In this document: in pieces, positions 1-5,367 of the stretch
Layout of the letters: each line of letters begins with the position of its first letter
Numbering within the stretch: position 1 is the stretch's first letter
Origin: Chlamydiota bacterium
GTDB taxonomy: Bacteria; Auribacterota; UBA3054; B51-G9
Length of the DNA stretch: 7,331 nt
Assembly: GCA_030596365.1 (NCBI GenBank)
Contig: JAUVKG010000134.1
Coordinates: forward strand, 1 to 7,331
Reading direction: 5' to 3'
Made by a program: the position numbers and the translations under genes
The notes under the pieces: generated by a model
Told to the model about the DNA's origin: nothing
Database searches by the model: none
What the model saw: only the letters and a program-made list of their open reading frames with translations

Positions 1-695
1 ACGGAAATACTTACGAAAATATTATCGTCAGCATAGGACAGCAAAATGGCGAACGCGTAATCGTTGGCGCACATTACGACGTGTGTGGAGATCAACCGGG
101 AGCCGATGATAATGCAAGCGGAATTGCCGGTTTACTTGAAATCGCCCGATTCGCAAAAGAACATGAGGATAAACTTCCCTACAGAGTAGATATTGTCGCC
201 TATTCTTTGGAGGAGCCGCCTTTCTTTGGCACAACAAATATGGGGAGTTATGTTCACGCGGCATCGCTGCACGAAAAAAACATTAAAGTGCGTGGAATGA
301 TTTGTCTTGACATGATAGGCTTTTTTACCGATGAGAAAAATTCACAAGAATATCCATTATCAATAATGCGTTTGTTTTATCCCGACAAAGGAAATTTTAT
401 CAGCATTGTCAGTAATTTCGGCAGCTCATCCTTAGCCAAACAACTTTCTCTTAACTTTAAAGAAACTTCGATAGACGCGGAAGTATTAAAAGCGCCGTCA
501 TTTATTACCGGTGTTGATTTTTCCGATCACAGAAATTATTGGAAGTTTGGATATGATGCTGTAATGATAACTGACACCGCTTTTTATAGAAATCCAAATT
601 ATCACGAATCGTCTGACACTATAGACACATTGAATTTTAACAGAATGAAAGAAGTGGTAAAAGGCATTTGCCTAACACTAATAAATATTCAATGA
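1..695 (+). CDS. M28-family zinc peptidase, 3' part (start lies left of window)
   Basis: This is the C-terminal part of a dinuclear-zinc M28 (aminopeptidase Y/S-like) peptidase. The first complete codon is at 3 and the frame is open to the left edge, giving 230 visible residues. In visible-residue numbering the family's metal ligands are all recognisable: His24 in AHYD, the bridging Asp36 in GADDNASG, Glu70/Glu71 in YSLEE (general base plus ligand), Asp103 in LDMIG and His201 in NYHESSDT. The family motif SDHRNYWKFG is also present before the last ligand. The catalytic site therefore looks intact, so an active exopeptidase is likely. The substrate is unknown. Any signal peptide would lie outside the window, so location cannot be judged. 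The GTG at 81 is an internal Val, not a start, because the motif-bearing sequence continues upstream of it. The gene converges on the lipoprotein gene, with 91 bp between the stop codons. Confidence 0.93.
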   Translation, partial: GNTYENIIVSIGQQNGERVIVGAHYDVCGDQPGADDNASGIAGLLEIARFAKEHEDKLPYRVDIVAYSLEEPPFFGTTNMGSYVHAASLHEKNIKVRGMICLDMIGFFTDEKNSQEYPLSIMRLFYPDKGNFISIVSNFGSSSLAKQLSLNFKETSIDAEVLKAPSFITGVDFSDHRNYWKFGYDAVMITDTAFYRNPNYHESSDTIDTLNFNRMKEVVKGICLTLINIQ

Positions 696-739
696 ATTTC
701 TAAATCGGCATACAAAGAAATGAAATATTACTATAAATT

Positions 740-779
740 GAAAGTTAATGTCCGTGCCTGACACCGGACATTAACTTTC
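740..779. repeat. Perfect hairpin between convergent genes
   Basis: Arms 740-754 and 765-779 are perfect 15-bp reverse complements (GAAAGTTAATGTCCG and its complement) with a 10-nt loop, TGCCTGACAC. The centre can re-pair as GTG-CCTGA-CAC (754-764). It lies between two convergent stop codons (695 and 787), where a bidirectional transcription stop would be useful. Neither side has a run of T after the stem, so it is not a textbook intrinsic terminator. The perfect arms and the GTGCCTGACAC core also fit a dispersed REP-like palindrome. The structure is certain; the role is open. Confidence 0.8.
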
Positions 780-786
780 CTCCACT

Positions 787-3606
787 TCAATAAGCAGTTG
801 CCCGCATTGTAAAATTTGTTTTTGCCGAAGGAGTATTGCAACGAACCCACAATTCATACTCCCCTGCCGGAATATTTTTCAAAAATATTTTTTTAGAATT
901 ATAAGTTTCAGTTCCACCACTCGCGATTTCAGCTTTCACACCGTTAATTTTTAGCATTCCACTAACCGCCCAACTCGCCTTATAAGGTAATTCGACATTT
1001 AAAGTAGAATTTTCTGTTTTGAAATTAACGACATTATCTTCGTTTTCATACAATTCCGCTACTATTGCAACTTTATGTCTTTCATTAAAAAATACATATT
1101 TCCCGGGTCTATTTGTAACAACAAGAATTCCGTTCGGAATATCTTCATAAATCTCTTCGCCATTATAGTTATATCTAACATAATCTTTTTTCATCGGTTT
1201 GCCGTTTAATGAAAAAGCAACTTTGATTTCTGATGACCCGATTAATTTAACTCGCAGTTCTTTTGTATTTTGCGAAACATAAAAATCTTCCGCACGATAT
1301 ATTTTATCTTCATACAAAATTCTCCAATTTTTATATTCACCGAATCGCAAATGTTTCTTGATTGTTCCCTTTTCATCAGTTATCTTACCAATATTTTGCA
1401 CCAATGCGTCCGAAGCATAATCTCCCGTTGGCAAAACAAAAGTGATTTCCACTACCACAGCGTTAGTATTGTAAACAACAAGGTCAGGTACTTTTGTGAG
1501 TTTATCCGGCGATGGATGAATCACACCCGATTCGACTGTTCCATGAAAAGTATGCGCCCGAATTTTTACAGGTTCAATAGGTAAATCGGTAAAAATATAT
1601 TTCCCGTTTGAATCTGTTCTCACATTCAACTCTCCACTATCCTCTGGCAACAAATATACATAAGCACCAACAGGCTTTCCGTTTTGATCAACCACTCGGC
1701 CTGTAATTGTCACCGGTTTACCTGCAAGAATAATTTCGCCAAGATTGCACGCTTTATTTTTAATAAAATCAAAATAAACTTTTTTGGGTGCGTAACCGGC
1801 GGAAGTTATGTAAATAAAATTTGTACCTTGCCGGTTTGAAGACATATTGACAGAAAATTTTCCTTCATCATTACGAAAAGCAACTGTCTTCCAATTATTT
1901 ATGCTGATTGTAAAATTCGTTGCCGGATTGTCTGAATAATCCAAACTGACACGTCCGAATATTTTCGGTAATGGGGATAAATAAATTTCAACATCCTGCG
2001 AACCAAAAAGTACATTTGTTTCGGCTTTATAACTCCTGGTTTTATCACTAACATATATCTCAATATTATCATTTGACTTCGCTAACAAACCTGCAATTTC
2101 AAAATAACCAAGATAATCCGTGTATGCATATTTGAACGAATCATTACTGATAACATTTGCGGAGAGCCACGCATCAATCGCGGGTGACTCATCGGGATAA
2201 TAAACGAACCCGCTGATTTGACTTTCTGACGACAGAATCATTGTAATAAAATTTGTTTCTCCCGCGACAAGAATAACGCCATTTGTTGCCGCGACTTTTT
2301 CATCATTGGCTGTTGCTGTAAGTGATAATTTCCCGTTATTATCTATTTCAGGAATAGTTACACGATACCACGTATCACTTGAAAGGGAAACTTGTTTTTT
2401 GTAACTATCCGATCCGCGCTCATCTTGGACCATAACGTCGAGTTTATAATTAAGAACGGGTTGTTTTTTTTCGTCACAAACTTTCAAAAAGACTTTGCTT
2501 TTTGGTAAAACTATTAATTCAATTTCAGCAACTGCTCCCTTATTCACTTTCATTGATTTTGGCTCAGCATGCAAAGTTAAAGGAATAAAATAATCTTCCG
2601 AATCTATTTTAAAACAATAAGTTTCAGGAGCAGCAACATTTGAAATTATAAACTCTCCGGATGAGGTTGTCGGGGATGTCGCTTTATATTCAAATTTCAC
2701 CCCAATAGAATCATCCAATTCTTTGGAAAAGCTGTTTTTATGACCGAATTTCGGCGCATAATGATAATCGTTATACACATTTACAAGTATATTTGAAACA
2801 GGATTACCATCCAGCGTTTTTACAACACCTTTAATACAGGAAACATCCCGCAGTAGTAACGAAATTTCCTCGCCGGAATAATTTTTGTATATATAATATT
2901 TAGCACGTGCATATCCGGGCTCATCTATGAACAATGCTCCAATCCAACCATCTTTAATTGTTGATGATACAAAAGAAAATTTACCGTTAATATCTGTTTT
3001 AGTCTTTCTTACCGGAATATTTGTTGCATACAAATCAGAATAATTTGCTGATGGCGAAAGTAAAACAGTAATGTTCGGCGCTATTTTACCTGTCGCTTCA
3101 AAAACAACTTTTCCTTTAATTGTTATATTTTTTAAAGGTGCAAGTGAAAAATCAACAAAACTTTCTCTTTCGCAAAGAAAAATATTAGTTTCAAATGTAC
3201 GAAAATTATCGCAATCAACTTTTAATGTATATGTTGATTCAAGTAAATTCGATAAAACAAATTTTCCGTCAACGTCAGGTGCGATATTTCCGGAAAAATG
3301 GCCGGGACTTCCTGCTTTCTTATAAAGACCTCGCGGCGTTGCCGAGAAATAAAAATTGGTGATTGGGTGTCCGTCAGTAATGTCCAAAACCGCACCGTAC
3401 AAAATAACTTGAAAAAGACTCTGCGCAACGATTGGAACATTCATCGCGCGTTCCCGCACAACATTTTCAATTTTTTCGTTCTGATTAATGTGCTGAGTTT
3501 TTTTCTGAAGTGGAATTTGTTTTTCTTCAGTTTTTTTTCCGCAGCCGGTAGCCAAAAAGAGAAGAACGCTAAAAGCGAGGGAAATATTTATAATTCTTTT
3601 ATACAT
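787..3606 (-). CDS. Large lipoprotein with repeated carboxypeptidase-regulatory-like domains
   Basis: Predicted 939-residue surface or periplasmic lipoprotein. I chose ATG 3606-3604 because it gives a compact lipoprotein signal: MYKR, a hydrophobic stretch, then the lipobox LATGC with Cys22 as the lipidated residue. An in-frame TTG at 3624 would add six residues (MKKYKL); neither start has a clear Shine-Dalgarno. After a Lys/Gln-rich linker, the protein is a string of beta-sandwich modules of about 80-100 residues. They share the pattern G-x-V-x(4,6)-G-x-P-V, then V-x-V, then T-D-x-x-G-x-F, as in CarboxypepD_reg families. Approximate modules: 70-155, 160-252, 256-365, 371-460, 463-545, 548-628 and 632-720. 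The clearest is ITGRVVDQNGKPVGAYVYLL followed by RTDSNGKYIFTDLP. Residues 720-939 are more divergent and end in another similar fold (LKNIPAGEYELWV). No enzyme motif is visible. A binding, scaffold or adhesion role is a guess. It follows the ATPase gene by 43 bp on the same strand. Confidence 0.85.
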   Translation of the reverse strand: MYKRIINISLAFSVLLFLATGCGKKTEEKQIPLQKKTQHINQNEKIENVVRERAMNVPIVAQSLFQVILYGAVLDITDGHPITNFYFSATPRGLYKKAGSPGHFSGNIAPDVDGKFVLSNLLESTYTLKVDCDNFRTFETNIFLCERESFVDFSLAPLKNITIKGKVVFEATGKIAPNITVLLSPSANYSDLYATNIPVRKTKTDINGKFSFVSSTIKDGWIGALFIDEPGYARAKYYIYKNYSGEEISLLLRDVSCIKGVVKTLDGNPVSNILVNVYNDYHYAPKFGHKNSFSKELDDSIGVKFEYKATSPTTSSGEFIISNVAAPETYCFKIDSEDYFIPLTLHAEPKSMKVNKGAVAEIELIVLPKSKVFLKVCDEKKQPVLNYKLDVMVQDERGSDSYKKQVSLSSDTWYRVTIPEIDNNGKLSLTATANDEKVAATNGVILVAGETNFITMILSSESQISGFVYYPDESPAIDAWLSANVISNDSFKYAYTDYLGYFEIAGLLAKSNDNIEIYVSDKTRSYKAETNVLFGSQDVEIYLSPLPKIFGRVSLDYSDNPATNFTISINNWKTVAFRNDEGKFSVNMSSNRQGTNFIYITSAGYAPKKVYFDFIKNKACNLGEIILAGKPVTITGRVVDQNGKPVGAYVYLLPEDSGELNVRTDSNGKYIFTDLPIEPVKIRAHTFHGTVESGVIHPSPDKLTKVPDLVVYNTNAVVVEITFVLPTGDYASDALVQNIGKITDEKGTIKKHLRFGEYKNWRILYEDKIYRAEDFYVSQNTKELRVKLIGSSEIKVAFSLNGKPMKKDYVRYNYNGEEIYEDIPNGILVVTNRPGKYVFFNERHKVAIVAELYENEDNVVNFKTENSTLNVELPYKASWAVSGMLKINGVKAEIASGGTETYNSKKIFLKNIPAGEYELWVRCNTPSAKTNFTMRATAY

Positions 3607-3649
3607 TAATTTATACTTTTTCAATAAATATTTTATGGATTGAATCGGT

Positions 3650-4894
3650 TTATATATAAGTCGCTGGAATTTGGATGATTTTTTCCGTTAATTTTTTTAT
3701 TTCATTACTATTGTTCATTAAAATTCCATATGGGCAATTATTGTCATTAATAAATTGGGTTAAAGAATAAAGTTGATTTTTCTTTACACTAATGCCTAAT
3801 TTGATTTCAATTGGAATAACAGTATCCGGAGTCTCAATAATCAAATCAACTTCCGCGCCATTTTTAGTTCTGAAATAATAATAGTCAAATTGACTGTCTC
3901 CAACTCCCTTAAAACCATTCTTGATTTCTTCAATAACAAATGCTTCAAAAGACATACCGGTTCCAGGATGCCTTAATAAACGTTCCCGGTCATTAATCTT
4001 CAAAAGATAATTAGACAACCCGGAATCACGGATATACCCTCTTGCCATTTTGGTAATAGATTTACTTGTTGATTTCTGAAAACTGCATAAGTTACACCAA
4101 ATAAATGTGCCTTCAGCTATATCAAGATAATTTCTTACAGTCGGTTCGCTTACACTCAAAGTCCTTGCAATTTCCGCGCGATTGACAATTGAACCACTCA
4201 ACTCTGCTAACATGGAAATAAATCTTCGATAATCAATATTATTTAACCTTGGAAATAATTTAGCCGTATCTCGTTCCACGTAAGTTCGCATATAATTATC
4301 CATCCATTGCAAACGAAATTCTTTGTTTAAAGATAATACCGGTTCAGGATACCCTCCTGACAAAAAATGTTCCATAACATCATCATATTTCAGGTTGGAC
4401 TTTAAATTCATCAATGCCGAAACTTGTTCTTTTGCCGGGATTTCTTTTATGATTTTATAAAAATTTGAAAGTGGCAAAGAATAGCGTTCATTCATTTTTA
4501 ACGTTCCAAGTTCTAAAATCGCAACTCTGCCCGCTAATGTTTCAGAAAGTTTAGAAGATAATTCCGGCGAACTTGAACCGGTAATAATAAACCGCCCCTT
4601 TTTCTTACGATTATCGTCTATTACCGAACGTAATTCTCTAAACAATTGTTTTGATTCCTGTGCTTCATCAATAATTACTTTATTAGAATATTCATTAAAA
4701 AAGAAAGGGAAATCTTTCGTGATAAAATCATAATCATCTCCTTTTTCCAAATCAAAGTAGGACCAGGATTTATTGGTAGCCATTTTTGATAAAGTCGTTT
4801 TGCCACTTTGTCGGGCGCCCAAAATAGCTATTACCGGAAATAACTTCAGGAGTTCTTCAACACGTGGCTGTAGATTTCTAATTACAGTATTCAT
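3650..4894 (-). CDS. AAA_14-type ATPase with HTH and DUF4143 C-terminal domain
   Basis: A 414-residue protein of the common AAA (AAA_14) plus DUF4143 family; the biological role of this family is poorly defined. Visible motifs: Walker A GARQSGKT (26-33), Walker B VIIDEAQ (73-79), the beta-strand RFIITGSSSPEL (101-112) and an arginine-finger-like SETLAGR (117-123). Mid-protein is the family signature GGYPEP (180-185) and TYVERD (204-209). A helix-turn-helix follows at about 238-257 (NRAEIARTLSVSEPTVRNYL). The C-terminal part resembles a PD-(D/E)XK nuclease fold: Glu317 in FEAFVIEE, Asp350 in GAEVDLII and Glu363-x-Lys365 in IPIEIKLG. All of these residues are intact. ATG 4894-4892 is the start: it gives the usual family N-terminus a few residues before the ATPase fold, and a strong promoter lies just upstream. 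Length is typical and nothing is broken. Such genes are often sporadic and horizontally spread; here a MITE-like element lies 103 bp upstream of the start codon. Confidence 0.92.
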   Translation of the reverse strand: MNTVIRNLQPRVEELLKLFPVIAILGARQSGKTTLSKMATNKSWSYFDLEKGDDYDFITKDFPFFFNEYSNKVIIDEAQESKQLFRELRSVIDDNRKKKGRFIITGSSSPELSSKLSETLAGRVAILELGTLKMNERYSLPLSNFYKIIKEIPAKEQVSALMNLKSNLKYDDVMEHFLSGGYPEPVLSLNKEFRLQWMDNYMRTYVERDTAKLFPRLNNIDYRRFISMLAELSGSIVNRAEIARTLSVSEPTVRNYLDIAEGTFIWCNLCSFQKSTSKSITKMARGYIRDSGLSNYLLKINDRERLLRHPGTGMSFEAFVIEEIKNGFKGVGDSQFDYYYFRTKNGAEVDLIIETPDTVIPIEIKLGISVKKNQLYSLTQFINDNNCPYGILMNNSNEIKKLTEKIIQIPATYI

Positions 4895-4907
4895 ATTACG
4901 ACTCTGG

Positions 4908-4964
4908 TGTTAAAATATCAGATATATATAATCCTATAATTCATTATTTACTGATATTTTAACA
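4908..4964. promoter_or_regulatory. 14-bp inverted repeat spanning the -10 box: operator candidate
   Basis: Arms TGTTAAAATATCAG (4908-4921) and its exact complement (4951-4964) are separated by 29 AT-rich bases. The right arm contains the -10 box of the ATPase promoter; the left arm lies in the leader. Transcription would start between the arms, so the full hairpin cannot form in the RNA. A pair of protein-binding sites on DNA fits better. The binding protein is unknown; the HTH of the ATPase itself is one possibility. Confidence 0.6.
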
Positions 4965-4984
4965 TAAACCTTATGTATTGTCAA
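4956..4984 (-). promoter_or_regulatory. Sigma70-type promoter of the ATPase gene
   Basis: Reading the minus strand, a perfect -35 TTGACA (4984-4979) is followed by a 17-nt spacer and a -10 TAAAAT (4961-4956, 5 of 6 consensus). Transcription should start near 4949, leaving a leader of about 55 nt before the ATG at 4894. Two perfect inverted repeats overlap it (listed separately), which suggests repression at this promoter. Confidence 0.75.
4962..4976. promoter_or_regulatory. 15-bp palindrome in the promoter spacer
   Basis: ACATAA-ACC-TTATGT: perfect 6-bp arms around 3 bases, sitting entirely between the -35 and -10 boxes of the ATPase promoter. This is a classic position for a dimeric repressor or a MerR-like regulator. 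It overlaps the end of the longer inverted repeat by three bases. Confidence 0.55.
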
Positions 4985-4992
4985 CCCAAGTA

Positions 4993-4997
4993 AATAG
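4993..4997. repeat. Left copy of putative target-site duplication (AATAG)
   Basis: AATAG abuts the outer base of the left terminal inverted repeat and is identical to 5225-5229 outside the right one. A five-base match could be chance, but its exact abutment on both sides makes that less likely. Confidence 0.65.
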
Positions 4998-5224
4998 CCC
5001 AATTCCGGCGACTAATCACAATACGCCGAATACAAGGCTTGGAAGGCGAAGATGTATTAATACACATCGAGCCTTTTATAACGTAGTAGACAGTGTATTG
5101 TGGTTAGCCCTTGTGGCTAAATCGCCCAACTTAAAAATGTTAGGTATGGTGAATTCAAAAACAGGAATAACCGATATACTTTAGTAAATTTTTACATTCC
5201 TGCGATTTAGTCGCCGGAATTGGG
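4998..5224. mobile_element. MITE-like element, 227 bp, with 18-bp terminal inverted repeats
   Basis: The ends 4998-5015 (CCCAATTCCGGCGACTAA) and 5207-5224 are perfect reverse complements. With one bulged base (5206), pairing continues two further base pairs inward. The identical pentamer AATAG lies directly outside both ends (4993-4997 and 5225-5229), as expected for a 5-bp target-site duplication. No convincing coding sequence is inside; the only open frame (4978-5184) starts outside the element and has no recognisable motif. The element therefore looks non-autonomous and would need a transposase encoded elsewhere. I cannot assign an insertion-sequence family from the ends. The interior can also pair in several ways: 5012-5024 with 5095-5107 (13 bp, one G-T), 5104-5109 with 5115-5120, 5117-5125 with 5202-5210, and 5162-5168 with 5196-5202. 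A structured RNA gene is the main alternative reading, but the flanking direct repeat favours a transposable element. Confidence 0.75.
5043..5075. repeat. Internal stem-loop of the MITE-like element
   Basis: AAGGC (5043-5047) pairs with GCCTT (5071-5075). GATGT (5051-5055) pairs with ACATC (5064-5068). A small purine-rich internal loop separates the two helices, and the palindrome GTATTAATAC (5054-5063) overlaps the tip. It is the most regular hairpin inside the element. Confidence 0.5.
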
Positions 5225-5229
5225 AATAG
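5225..5229. repeat. Right copy of putative target-site duplication (AATAG)
   Basis: AATAG abuts the right terminal inverted repeat. It also forms the left arm of a small hairpin, GAATAG-TGTTT-CTATTC (5224-5240). This suggests the element inserted into a small palindrome. Confidence 0.65.
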
Positions 5230-5252
5230 TGTTTCTATTCTTAATTTTTGAT

Positions 5253-5281
5253 TTGCAAAAAAAACAATGTTATTGTACAAT
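5253..5281 (+). promoter_or_regulatory. Sigma70-type promoter of the PEP-CTERM-like gene
   Basis: A -35 TTGCAA (5253-5258) and a -10 TACAAT (5276-5281, 5 of 6) are separated by 17 nt. Transcription would start near 5288, giving a leader of about 80 nt that holds two hairpins. The -10 lies in a perfect 10-bp palindrome, ATTGTACAAT (5272-5281), a possible regulator site. Confidence 0.6.
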
Positions 5282-5302
5282 TAAATTGAATTACCAGGCA
5301 GG

Positions 5303-5325
5303 CAATCGACATTTATTGTCGATTG
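5303..5325. repeat. First leader hairpin
   Basis: CAATCGACA (5303-5311) and its exact complement (5317-5325) flank a 5-nt loop, TTTAT. A run of seven A follows at 5326-5332 on the plus strand, so it would not act as an intrinsic terminator in that direction. It lies just before a second hairpin with the same loop length, so the two may form one palindromic repeat unit. It overlaps the TTG at 5323, which argues against that codon as the gene start. Confidence 0.7.
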
Positions 5326-5333
5326 AAAAAAAC

Positions 5334-5352
5334 TGCAAGCAAGATGCTTGCA
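5334..5352. repeat. Second leader hairpin (TGCAAGC/GCTTGCA)
   Basis: TGCAAGC (5334-5340) pairs with GCTTGCA (5346-5352) around the 5-nt loop AAGAT. The in-frame ATG at 5344 straddles the loop and stem. A REP-like dispersed palindrome or a translation-control stem in the leader are both possible. Confidence 0.65.
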
Positions 5353-5367
5353 CTATATTCTAAAACC

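Noticed and set aside
740..779. Standard rho-independent terminator
   Set aside because: The stem is strong, but no T run follows it on either strand; kept as a hairpin of uncertain role.
3298..3609. Plus-strand open frame opposite the 5' end of the lipoprotein gene
   Set aside because: It is antisense to a gene with a clear signal peptide and domain pattern; its sequence is low-complexity and motif-free. The same holds for the frames at 1270-1584 and 3071-3325.
3619..3644. Small inverted repeat TTCAAT/ATTGAA between ATPase and lipoprotein genes
   Set aside because: Six-base AT-rich arms around a 13-base gap are expected by chance and would not stop transcription.
4978..5184. 68-residue open frame crossing the left end of the MITE-like element
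   Set aside because: It begins outside the element, runs through its terminal repeat and several palindromes, and shows no recognisable motif or start signal.
5224..5249. GAATAG-TGTTT-CTATTC hairpin followed by TTAATTTTT as a terminator
   Set aside because: The stem is only six AT-rich base pairs, and no plus-strand gene ends just before it; mentioned only as the likely insertion target.
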